Of a DNA stretch of 64,000 nucleotides, positions 35,271 to 42,763 are shown in pieces; the stretch's first letter is position 1; every line of letters starts with the position of its first letter. Source of the DNA: GCA-2688775 sp035293285 (lineage in GTDB: Archaea > Nanobdellota > Nanobdellia > Woesearchaeales > GW2011-AR4); NCBI GenBank assembly GCA_035293285.1, contig DATDOM010000093.1, positions 89,605-153,604 on the forward strand, written 5' to 3'. The notes beneath the pieces are model-generated. The model saw only the letters and a list, made by a program, of their open reading frames with translations. It ran no database searches and was not told where the DNA came from. Position numbers and translations under genes: made by a program.

Positions 35271-36479
35271 ATGCAGAAATTCAAGCTAAAGAACGGCATT
35301 ACAGTCATTTTTGACAAGAATTCTTCAAAATCCGTTGCAGTTGAAGTAATGGTCAGAGTCGGCTCAAACAATGAAAATGAATCCCAGGCCGGGCTTTCAC
35401 ATTTTCTTGAGCACATGCTTTTTGAGGGCACAAAAACAAGAAAAGACTCCCGTGAAATTGCAAACGAGATAGAGAAATACGGGGGAGAATTCAATGCCTA
35501 CACCACAGGCGACAGGACAGCTTACTTCATTAAGATAATAAACAAGCAGTTTGAGAAAGCTCTTGAGATTTTGTCTGACATGGTGATAAACTCGGCATTT
35601 GACGAAAAAATAATGGAGAAGGAAAAGCAGGTCATACTAAAAGAAATTAACATGGTGACTGACGACCCGAGGCTTCACCAGTGGGTTTTGTTCCAGAAAA
35701 ACCTGTTTGAAAAGCATCCGGCCAAAAACCCAACTTACGGAACTGTCAAGGCAGTGAAAGGCTTTTCAAGAAAAACACTTGTTGATTATTACAGTGAGCA
35801 TTATGTTTCAAAAAACATGATTCTCTCAATTTCAGGAAACATTTCTGATGCACATCAAAAGGCCGAGAAGTATTTTGGAAAAATGAGGACTGCGAGCGTA
35901 CAGCCAAGAAATCGGATGATTGAAAGTCCGCAGCAAAAAGAAAAAAAGGTTGTTGAAAAAAGAAAGACACTGAATTCCTACCTTGTTGTCGGCTATAAAA
36001 CTGTTCCAAGACTGCACAAGCACAGCTATGTTTTTGATGTAATTCACGGAATCATCGGGCGAGGGCAGTCAGGCTGGATGTTTGATGAAATAAGGAACAA
36101 AAGAGGGCTTGCATACCAGGTCGGGATTCAAAACGAAATGGAAATTGATTACGGGATGTTTGCAGTGTACTGCGGCCTTGACAAGTCTAAAATTGAAAAG
36201 GCAAAGGAAATTATGATGCAGCAGTTCAATAGGCTTCAGACAATCTCAGAAAAAGACCTTGAGGAGGCAAAAAATTACATTGAGGGAAATTTTGCCCTTC
36301 AGACTGAAGACAACTTCCACAGGGCTGATAATGTCGCATATTGGGAGACAATCAAGGACGCAGCTCTTGCAGATTCTTACATAAAAAACATCAGGAGAGT
36401 CACAACAGCTGATGTAAAGGCAGTTGCAAAAAAATACTTCACAGGCAACTACACAATTGTCGTTATCGAGCAGAAATAG
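35271..36479 (+). CDS. M16 family zinc peptidase (pitrilysin/processing-peptidase-like)
   Basis: The 402-residue protein has the inverted zinc motif HFLEH in GLSHFLEHMLFEGT (residues 44-48), with the downstream acidic ligand in KQVILKEINMV (near residue 122). The second domain has RNKRGLAYQVGIQNE, which carries the R/Y pair that contacts substrate. It degrades or processes peptides in a clam-shell chamber. A TATA box (CTTATAAACC, 35241-35250) is 26 nt before ATG 35271, so a TTG 12 nt earlier is rejected. It completes the peptidase cluster. Confidence 0.92.
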   Translation: MQKFKLKNGITVIFDKNSSKSVAVEVMVRVGSNNENESQAGLSHFLEHMLFEGTKTRKDSREIANEIEKYGGEFNAYTTGDRTAYFIKIINKQFEKALEILSDMVINSAFDEKIMEKEKQVILKEINMVTDDPRLHQWVLFQKNLFEKHPAKNPTYGTVKAVKGFSRKTLVDYYSEHYVSKNMILSISGNISDAHQKAEKYFGKMRTASVQPRNRMIESPQQKEKKVVEKRKTLNSYLVVGYKTVPRLHKHSYVFDVIHGIIGRGQSGWMFDEIRNKRGLAYQVGIQNEMEIDYGMFAVYCGLDKSKIEKAKEIMMQQFNRLQTISEKDLEEAKNYIEGNFALQTEDNFHRADNVAYWETIKDAALADSYIKNIRRVTTADVKAVAKKYFTGNYTIVVIEQK

Positions 36480-36488
36480 GCTGACAAT

Positions 36489-37016
36489 ATGTTTGAGCAA
36501 TCAAGGGCAAGAAATTCTTCATACAGTGATTTTTTAAGCATAAAACTTCTCAGCAATTTTGATGAAAAAGATGAAATCTGCCAAAACTTCATAGCCTATT
36601 TTGACGAGTCTTACCAAAACTGCAAGAATTTGCTGCAAGGACTGGATAACCCCGGCCAAAAAGCCCGTTTTAACATGCAAATTTCCGAGTTTTTGGGAAA
36701 ATCAATTTCACGCGTTTCTGATTCTTTAAGCATACACAATCCAAAGAGCATTTCTCTCTTGGGAGTCTCATTTGCATACCTGATGGCGGCAGTGGAATAC
36801 GGCGTTTCATCGGAGAACTTTGATTTGCACAGCTCAGGCTACGTGATTGAATATTTTGATGAATTCAAGGCTTTCTTGGCAAAGAGTAAAATCCTCATAA
36901 AGCCGAAGCACATGTTCAGTCTGCTTAAGAACATTGCAGAAAACGGCAAAAAAACCAGCGACGAGCAGAAAATCCTGATATACAGGATTGCTTACATACT
37001 AAAAGACTGGCATTGA
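36489..37016 (+). CDS. Unknown helical protein
   Basis: I do not recognise this 175-residue soluble protein. It appears almost wholly alpha-helical, with a hydrophobic centre (ISLLGVSFAYLMAAVEYGVS, about 95-114) too polar at its edges for a clear membrane helix. It starts 9 nt after the M16 peptidase stop, so it is probably its operon partner. It is the last core-like gene before the accessory island. Confidence 0.65.
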   Translation: MFEQSRARNSSYSDFLSIKLLSNFDEKDEICQNFIAYFDESYQNCKNLLQGLDNPGQKARFNMQISEFLGKSISRVSDSLSIHNPKSISLLGVSFAYLMAAVEYGVSSENFDLHSSGYVIEYFDEFKAFLAKSKILIKPKHMFSLLKNIAENGKKTSDEQKILIYRIAYILKDWH

Positions 37017-37249
37017 TTTATCTCGTCACTCTGCAGTACCTCCGAAAGTAAAGGGCATAAGAAGTTAATAAATTTTGCTATTTTTTATTTTTCTCGACGA
37101 CAAAGAAATTTTGAGAAAAAGAAGACAAGCTAGCCAATGATGGCATTGAAGTTTTTGTGGAAAAACTTCGCTTTCCAGTTAGTACATCGAAATTGCTCTT
37201 TCTAGACGTAACGTAGGTTTGAAGAACGCTCGCCTACGGCCAACAAATG

Positions 37250-38416
37250 TTAGCCATAACCACCGCTGAGCTTTAGGGGTGGGACATAAATGTGAAGTAG
37301 TTTTGATATAAAAATTTTCGCTGCGATGAAAGGCACTATCCAGTTTCTTTGGATCTTCCATCCGACAATGATGTTTGCCAGATACCACAAATTATAGAGT
37401 GTGGTTGTAAACATGAACAGGAAGCACCTGATTATGTGGTTCTTGCTTGTTGTCCTGATCCTGAGGCTGTGCTTTTTTACCCTGTAAGATGTCTCGATTG
37501 ACCATCTTCGCCTGTACAAGAGGTCTATGGTTTCATAATCTATCTCTGTGACAGTCAAGTTAGTCATAAAATAAACTCTAGTTTCCCCTTTCTTGGCTGA
37601 TTTCTTCTTTCTCAACTTCACTACTACTAGCCTCGTATGGGCCTTTTCCGCGAGGAAATAAGGCATGACAATTGGCAGCTCTTTTTTCCTGTTGGTGAGC
37701 TTCTTTATCTTTTTATTCGCCTGTGCTCGTATTATATATTTAAGTCCAAAATTATTCAGCAGTTTTATGATCTTGTTGTCGAAAAATCCGGCATCCAGGT
37801 AGACATTTCTTATCTTAAACTTGACTGTTGCGTAATTCAAGAATTCCTCGATAAGTCTTTCCCTGAAATCTATCTTATGGACAGGCTTTGCCCTGATTGT
37901 AAACCTTCGCCCCTTTATGACTATTGCAAGTGTGATGAACCTAAAATAATGGAAAGTGCCCCTGTCAGGCTTTCCTTCAACAACATAGTTGTCATTTTCA
38001 TCGCCGTAATAATGCATGTCATGGAAGTCTATTGCAATGTCCACGGGCCTTTTGAATACGCCAAGCTTCCTTGCAACTTTGAATGTGTACCCGAACGTCC
38101 TCTGGAACATTGTCAATATTTCTTCCTGGTCAAACTTGGCTATGTACCTTAAGACGCTGTCCGCTGAGGGCTTTTGCCTCTTGACGCTGTCCTTTATTGT
38201 CTTGGAAGCGGATTCGAGGCAGGAATTGGTGAGTGCAGAATGCGTCAATACGTCGATGATGTCGTTCTTGTCGTAGAATGCGTTATAGTGCTGCTTGAAT
38301 TTTACATGCTTCAAGAGTTTTTTCTTTACATACTTGCAGAATTCCTTAAGTTCTCTGTCCAGCGGATAGGCAAAAGATTTATTTATTCTCTTGTCTTTTT
38401 TGATATGGTTTTCCAT
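37250..38416 (-). mobile_element. ISH3-family transposase
   Basis: The 388-residue protein is a DDE transposase. The three acidic residues are visible in VDIAIDFHDMHYYGDENDN, RNVYLDAGFFDNKI and RRRWSIETSYRVKK (the Y-x2-R-x3-E-x6-K signature of the IS4/ISH3 group). ISH3 elements are archaeal. The start at 38416 (MENHIKKDK) is preferred over one 42 nt upstream. I could not find matching terminal inverted repeats: the right side has a CCTAGGAC hairpin (38433-38466), and the left 230-nt spacer (37017-37249) shows only a CGTAGG/CCTACG pair near 37212-37238. The coding region looks intact. It marks the left edge of the accessory island. Confidence 0.85.
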
Positions 38417-38432
38417 TTTCGGATGGAAGATA

Positions 38433-38466
38433 CCTAGGACGAGGCCCTCGAAAGTCAAGTCCTAGG
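38433..38466. repeat. Inverted repeat at the upstream end of the transposase gene
   Basis: CCTAGGAC (38433-38440) and GTCCTAGG (38459-38466) are perfect 8-bp arms with an 18-nt loop. They lie 17 nt upstream of the chosen transposase start. They may be a subterminal binding site, a hairpin protecting against read-through, or part of the IS end. Confidence 0.45.
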
Positions 38467-38475
38467 TTCCTTTTT

Positions 38476-38973
38476 TTACAATAATCCTATATGCTTGCAC
38501 CTGTGATAAACTTTCCAAGTCAACTCCAAATCTTTTGATAGGTATTTTTTCAATTCGTCTTTCTTGCCGTCTTGCCACAAAATTGTTGCATGTGCACCTA
38601 TGAACCCATTATATTTCTCGCCGAACCCTAAGAACTTTGAATAATCATTCAGCGTGCCTTTTTCATACTTATTTCCAAAAGACAAAACCTGCCTCAGATC
38701 AATGGTTTTTCCCATGACGTCGACAATTTTTACTTTATGTAGTAGGCTTCTTATCACGAGAAACCTAACGTCAAATCCAATTTCAAAGCCTATCAGCCTA
38801 AAATATTGGTGCTTTCGAAGAAACTGCCAATAACTGTGAAGATTGAAACGCTCATCATCCTCATTAAAAATCAGCTGGCCTTCCCCAATTTCAATACCTA
38901 AAGCAGTGCTCCTGTCTTTCAATGGGTCCAAGCCGGTTGTTTCTATGTCTGTTATTATGTCTGTTCGCTCCAT
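38476..38973 (-). CDS. DEDDy-type 3'-5' exonuclease (PolB-exo/DnaQ-like)
   Basis: The 165-residue protein has Exo I as ITDIETTGLDP (D and E), a central GFEIGFDVRFL with the Exo II aspartate, and Exo III as KKYLSKDLELTW (Y-x3-D). This matches predicted exonucleases related to the proofreading domain of family B polymerases, here as a stand-alone unit. It should digest single-stranded DNA or RNA ends. The ATG at 38973 has a strong ribosome site (GGGGTGA, 38981-38987 region). Transcription starts from a promoter shared with the divergent winged-helix gene and bounded by twin palindromes. A much longer upstream frame is rejected, because it reads through the promoter and the regulator gene. Confidence 0.8.
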   Translation of the reverse strand: MERTDIITDIETTGLDPLKDRSTALGIEIGEGQLIFNEDDERFNLHSYWQFLRKHQYFRLIGFEIGFDVRFLVIRSLLHKVKIVDVMGKTIDLRQVLSFGNKYEKGTLNDYSKFLGFGEKYNGFIGAHATILWQDGKKDELKKYLSKDLELTWKVYHRCKHIGLL

Positions 38974-38993
38974 AATTTCACCCCCAACAAATA

Positions 38994-39057
38994 CATTACT
39001 ATTGTAGTAATGTTTGGTAGTGCCGAAAAGTATATAAACCTTACTATCATGGTAATG
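38994..39057. promoter_or_regulatory. Divergent promoter with twin 19-bp operators
   Basis: Two copies of the palindrome CMTTACTATYRTRGTAATG lie at 38994-39012 and 39039-39057, with centres 45 bp apart. Arms in the first are perfect 7-bp repeats (CATTACT/AGTAATG). Between them is TATATAAACC (39031-39040), a TATA box usable in both directions for the exonuclease (minus) and the winged-helix gene (plus). The winged-helix protein is the natural candidate to bind here and control both genes. Confidence 0.75.
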
Positions 39058-39073
39058 CGAAAAGAGGCACAAA

Positions 39074-39322
39074 ATGACTAAACCGTTGTCTTCAGAGCAG
39101 ATGCATAAGTATTCAGCTTTATGGAATAAGTTTGGGGATAATCCTTTCAAATTCAACGAGGCAGAGAAAATCCTTAAGATAAGCGAGAACCATTTGCTTG
39201 TAACCTTGCATAGACTAAAGATGAAAGGGTGGCTAACAACGGAAAAGGATGAGAAAAGACCTAAGAAAAGCTTGTATTTTCTGGTTTCTCCAAATGATGC
39301 TGTCAAGGTAATTTCAAAATGA
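39074..39322 (+). CDS. Winged helix-turn-helix regulator
   Basis: The 82-residue protein has a helix-turn-helix (FNEAEKILKISENHLLVTLH, about 29-48) followed by a wing (MKGWLTTEKDEKRPKKSLYF). This is the layout of small MarR/TrmB-like archaeal regulators. The gene is divergent from the DEDD exonuclease across the twin-operator promoter, pointing to autoregulation of a two-gene module. Its function in defence or as an antitoxin-like partner is inference. Confidence 0.75.
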   Translation: MTKPLSSEQMHKYSALWNKFGDNPFKFNEAEKILKISENHLLVTLHRLKMKGWLTTEKDEKRPKKSLYFLVSPNDAVKVISK

Positions 39323-39664
39323 TTGTTGATTTTGGTCACCTCATAGTCTGATAACTATTGACGTCTTCAAATTTACAGAAATAGAAAAGTATTTATTTCA
39401 GCTAAACTTACAATCCATTGTTGACGTGGAGTTGTGAAGTTTAGGCTTCATAACTTTCCTATTCCCTGATTTCTTGTTTTTAGTTTATCTCATTCTTTTT
39501 TGGGCACACTTTTCACCCAATTTTTCATTTCGTATAGAGAATTACTACTATATATACTCTTCTCAAGAAAATTTTTCAAATATTTTTGTAAAAAAATCTT
39601 GTAAAAATTTGTAGAATTTCAACTATTTATTTTACAGAAGATTAAGTTAGAACTTACCTCCTGT
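39323..39664. other. Spacer without recognised gene
   Basis: This 342-nt AT-rich stretch holds no supported coding frame. It has TTGTAAAAA-type short direct repeats near 39582-39618 and several TATA-like words (39548-39560). It lies between the 3' ends of the winged-helix gene and the minus-strand secreted-protein gene, so it may hold terminators (T-runs at 39472-39500). Confidence 0.4.
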
Positions 39665-40261
39665 TTAACTCTTTGTATTTTTCTTTCTCAGCAAATAAAC
39701 GATAAAAACCAGGATAAATAATGAGATTACTGTGGTTATAATTAAGCCAGACTTGCTTGATTTTTTAATGTCACAATGTGGAATTCCTTCTTTGTCATAA
39801 GAGCAGCCAGATCCGCATGTTTGATGATGAGTCCAAGTGCCGTCGTTGCTGCATTGATTTATGTTACCATCAGTATCGCATACAAGAGAGCCTGTCGTGC
39901 ATTCTTTGCCTGGAACATCCCCAGTTGCCGTGAATTGTTTTGAATCAGAATATACCACCCCTTCTGCGTATATTGTGCATTGGGTTGATGTTTTAGTTCC
40001 GACACCAACAGAAATTGGAAGGTTTACTGTGGCTGATTGTCCGGGTTGTATTGATACCTCTTTGTTCTCGTATATGCTGAATTTGCTGTCTTGGCAAGTT
40101 CCGTAGACGGTTACTGTGTCCAGCTCGATTCCAGTGTTTTTAACAACAACTTTTACAATCCCTGCAGCCGTATCTATGCTAAAAATCTGTATAGAAGATT
40201 CTTGTGCGTAAATGTTGGATGATAGTAAAATGAGCCCTAGCAATATAATAAAAATCTTCAT
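39665..40261 (-). CDS. Secreted membrane-anchored protein with Ig-like and Cys-rich regions
   Basis: The 198-residue protein has a signal peptide (MKIFIILLGLILLSSNIYAQ), then a beta-rich CARDB-like domain (VKVVVKNTGIELDTVTVYGT), a cysteine-rich segment (CTTGSLVCDTDGNINQC to CGSGCSYDKEGIPHC) and a C-terminal membrane helix (LIITTVISLFILVFIVYLL) with a basic tail. It should sit outside the cell, anchored at its C-terminus. I chose the ATG at 40261 because the signal peptide begins there; a GGGGTTGA ribosome site lies just upstream. Function unknown. Similar surface proteins are common in DPANN genomes. Confidence 0.7.
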   Translation of the reverse strand: MKIFIILLGLILLSSNIYAQESSIQIFSIDTAAGIVKVVVKNTGIELDTVTVYGTCQDSKFSIYENKEVSIQPGQSATVNLPISVGVGTKTSTQCTIYAEGVVYSDSKQFTATGDVPGKECTTGSLVCDTDGNINQCSNDGTWTHHQTCGSGCSYDKEGIPHCDIKKSSKSGLIITTVISLFILVFIVYLLRKKNTKS

Positions 40262-40340
40262 TAGTTCAACCCCTAAATACAAATCTTTAGTATAAAGGTT
40301 TGGATATATACTTTTATTTAAATGTTTCTATTAAGGTTTT

Positions 40341-40544
40341 ATGAGCAAATATGAAAAGGTAGTATTAGAAATTCTTTCAAAAGAATCAATAAAGTCTACG
40401 AATGAGATCGTTAAAGAACTACAGAAAAAGAGCAAGAAAGTGATTAACTGGCACCTTGTTTATGGAATTCTGAATGATCTGGAAAGAGTCAATAAAGTTG
40501 AGAGACAGAAAGCCAAAGCCGGAATGTTTTGGAAGTTAAGATAA
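40341..40544 (+). CDS. Small winged helix-turn-helix protein
   Basis: The 67-residue protein has a predicted HTH (STNEIVKELQKKSKKVINWH, about 19-38) and a short wing (VERQKAKAGMFWKLR). A TATA-like TTTATTTAAATG lies about 24 nt upstream, so it looks leaderless. It sits divergent from the secreted-protein gene and just before the unknown gene at 40590, either of which it may control. Confidence 0.65.
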   Translation: MSKYEKVVLEILSKESIKSTNEIVKELQKKSKKVINWHLVYGILNDLERVNKVERQKAKAGMFWKLR

Positions 40545-40589
40545 ATGAACAGTATAAATATTTAAAATACATTAATTTCTTAATTAAAG

Positions 40590-41420
40590 ATGACTAGTAC
40601 AATTACAGAATCTTTAATTGAAATGCATTTTCATAGGGCCCTAGTGGATTTTTTTACAAGAACCTATGGTGTTAGATTTTTGAAATTGATTAAGCCATCT
40701 TCAAGAGGAGAAAAGTGGATTGGATTTGATCAAGGATGGGTTCATAGTGAAATTGAGGATGATAAACTAATAAATGAAATAAAAAATGCAATAAGTCACC
40801 AACAAAATAAAATCAAAAAATTTTACTTAGGATATTTTTTGCAATTTAAGAGGGTACACGCACTGTTTCGTAAGAGTAAACATAAACCGGATAACTATAA
40901 TCTACCTTATTTTAGATCAGAATTATCACTAAAAGCTGATCCTTATACCGGATTATCTCAACACGAAACTTTATTGTTATTAAGCAATGTAAAAAATGCT
41001 TCGGTACATTACGCATGTGCGATGTTATTCGATATAGATGATATTTACGATACAGTGGATTTAAGGAAATTAAGAATGGTTCCTTTAAAATCAGCACCTA
41101 CGGGGTGGTCAACCAATAGCAGGCATTTTATTACTTTTCAATTACCGGATGACCAAAATCCTATATGGCATAGCAAACCTTCGCCTGGTAAATCATACTC
41201 ATTTGAAGATTGGGCATCAGAAAAAAACGAAAATAGACCATTATTATTAGATTCAAAAGGGGTGTTAATTCTGTTAGAAGATATAAAACGTGTTATGAAT
41301 CAGAATATTAAAAAAATTGATTATTCTAATAAATTTCTAGATTTTATCAAAGACATGCAAGTAAATGAAGGTCACACAATACCTAATTCTTTCACTTTAA
41401 TTGAATTCGAAAGTGATTAA
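40590..41420 (+). CDS. Unknown accessory protein
   Basis: I do not recognise this 276-residue soluble protein with confidence. It has IKPSSRGEKWIGFDQGWVHS (about 35-54), YFLQFKRVHALF, LPYFRSELSLKADPYTGLSQ and HETLLLLSNVKNASVHYACA. These blocks recall uncharacterised proteins from bacterial accessory loci, but no catalytic motif is clear. The Q-x-K in LQFKRV and the acidic FDQ are worth testing against restriction-type nuclease folds. A TATA-like TTTAAAAT (40561-40568) lies 26 nt before the ATG. Codon use is AT-rich like the rest of the island. Confidence 0.65.
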   Translation: MTSTITESLIEMHFHRALVDFFTRTYGVRFLKLIKPSSRGEKWIGFDQGWVHSEIEDDKLINEIKNAISHQQNKIKKFYLGYFLQFKRVHALFRKSKHKPDNYNLPYFRSELSLKADPYTGLSQHETLLLLSNVKNASVHYACAMLFDIDDIYDTVDLRKLRMVPLKSAPTGWSTNSRHFITFQLPDDQNPIWHSKPSPGKSYSFEDWASEKNENRPLLLDSKGVLILLEDIKRVMNQNIKKIDYSNKFLDFIKDMQVNEGHTIPNSFTLIEFESD

Positions 41421-41453
41421 AAAAATAGTTTACTCATTGTATCGAATTAGTTA

Positions 41454-41480
41454 AATTTATATACATGTATATTACATGTA
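41454..41480 (+). promoter_or_regulatory. Promoter with tandem TACATGTA palindromes
   Basis: TTTATATA (TATA box, about 41455-41463) lies 27 nt before the ATG at 41487. Two palindromes, ATACATGTAT (41461-41470) and TACATGTA (41473-41480), lie 11 bp apart and cover the region from the TATA box to the start, with a half site TTACATG overlapping the ATG. Such sites suit a ribbon-helix-helix repressor, and the first gene encodes one. Confidence 0.65.
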
Positions 41481-41486
41481 TTTTAC

Positions 41487-41624
41487 ATGGAAAAGCGTAT
41501 AAAAATAGAAGTATATCTAAATAAAAAAGACAAGATTGAAATACAGAAAAGGGCAGATAAATTAGATATTTCGGCTTCTGATTATTTAAAATTAAAAGCA
41601 TTAGATAGATTAAAGGAAAAATGA
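41487..41624 (+). CDS. Ribbon-helix-helix DNA-binding protein (45 aa)
   Basis: The very short protein starts MEKRIKIEVYLNKKDKIEIQ and continues RADKLDISASDYLKLKALDR. This is a beta strand (RIKIEVYL), a helix, a turn (LDISASD) and a second helix, the RHH pattern of antitoxins and plasmid repressors. Its stop overlaps the druA start (ATGA), so the two are translationally coupled. The promoter carries two palindromes that it could bind. It probably represses its own operon. Confidence 0.75.
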   Translation: MEKRIKIEVYLNKKDKIEIQKRADKLDISASDYLKLKALDRLKEK

Positions 41625-42763
41625 AAAAATTACAAAATAGAAAAATTTTGCGGAAAAAAGTCTTGAGATATCTTAGGAAGATAGGATATTCTACTGAACA
41701 GAAATCCTTTGATAGGGTACATAAAATTTCTAAAGATCAAATCAGAAAGTTACACATTGAACAGCGAAAGCAGAAATTAAAAAAGGAAAATATATTGGTT
41801 CAAAAATTTAAAGATAAAATGTTAGATTATCTGGCTTCAGGTAATGAAATTATCCCAGAAAAAATTGAGCCTGAATTAATAGAAGTAAAATCTGGGAGCA
41901 AAGAAGCTAAAATTTTTAGATTTGCTGCACTTAATTGGTCTATTCCAGTTTCAGATGGTTATGGAAGGAGAATGAGGTTTTTAGTAAGAGATAAACAGAA
42001 TAGTAAATTAATTGGAATATTTGCTCTTGGAGATCCAGTCTACAATATTAAAGCAAGAGATAATTGGATCGGGTGGAGTAGGAAGAAAAAAGCAAAAAGA
42101 TTAGTTAATGTTATGGATGCATATGTGTTGGGTGCATTACCACCTTACTCCAATTTAATCTGCGGTAAATTAATTGCTTCCCTCATAACGAGTAAAGAGG
42201 TTCAAAAAATTTTCAATAAAAAATATGGAAAAGTGAAATCTATAATAAAAAAAAGAAAAATAAAACCAAAATTGGTATTATTAACTACTAGTTCCGCATT
42301 AGGTAAATCTTCAATCTATGATAGACTTAAATTAAACGGACAATTATTATTTGAAAAAGTTGGAGAGACTCAAGGTTATGGACATTTCCATATTCCTGAT
42401 AAGCTTTTTAATAAACTAAGAGATTATCTAAAAAGAATTAAACATCCTTATGCTGATGGTTACAAATATGGGCAAGGGGCCAATTGGAGATTTAGAGTAA
42501 TTAGGAAATCATTTAGTAAAATAGGATTAACATCAGAATTTCTTTCTCATGGAATAAGAAGAGAAGTTTATATGATTCCTCTTGCAAAGAATACTAAGAG
42601 TTATTTATGTGGAAGAAGTAAAAAAGCCATTATGAAATGCAAATCAATTAAAGAAATTTCGGAATTATGTAAAACCAGATGGATTGTACCAAGATCAATT
42701 CGTGATAATGGCTACCTTAAAATTGATAAAAAAGATAGTATTAATAAAATGATTAATTTATGA
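41621..42763 (+). CDS. druA: DruA-like protein (DUF4338), Druantia-associated
   Basis: The 380-residue protein has the DUF4338 blocks in order: SIPVSDGYGRRMRFLV (107-122), LIGIFALGDPVYNIKARDNW (130-149), DAYVLGALPPYSNLICGKLI (166-185), LVLLTTSSALGKSSIYDRLK, and GYGHFHIP. DruA is a component of the Druantia anti-phage system; its biochemical role is not established. No large DruE-type helicase is nearby. Instead an RHH gene is fused to it by a 4-nt overlap and a HerA-NurA pair converges on it (6-nt overlap of 3' ends). This may be an alternative, unrecorded partner set. Confidence 0.82.
   Translation: MKKLQNRKILRKKVLRYLRKIGYSTEQKSFDRVHKISKDQIRKLHIEQRKQKLKKENILVQKFKDKMLDYLASGNEIIPEKIEPELIEVKSGSKEAKIFRFAALNWSIPVSDGYGRRMRFLVRDKQNSKLIGIFALGDPVYNIKARDNWIGWSRKKKAKRLVNVMDAYVLGALPPYSNLICGKLIASLITSKEVQKIFNKKYGKVKSIIKKRKIKPKLVLLTTSSALGKSSIYDRLKLNGQLLFEKVGETQGYGHFHIPDKLFNKLRDYLKRIKHPYADGYKYGQGANWRFRVIRKSFSKIGLTSEFLSHGIRREVYMIPLAKNTKSYLCGRSKKAIMKCKSIKEISELCKTRWIVPRSIRDNGYLKIDKKDSINKMINL

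Noticed and set aside
37017..37249. Left terminal inverted repeat of the ISH3 element
   Set aside because: No sequence here pairs with the right-hand side of the transposase gene; the CGTAGG/CCTACG pair is local.
37637..38152. 171-codon frame antisense to the transposase
   Set aside because: It mirrors the ISH3 transposase reading frame and shows no independent domain.
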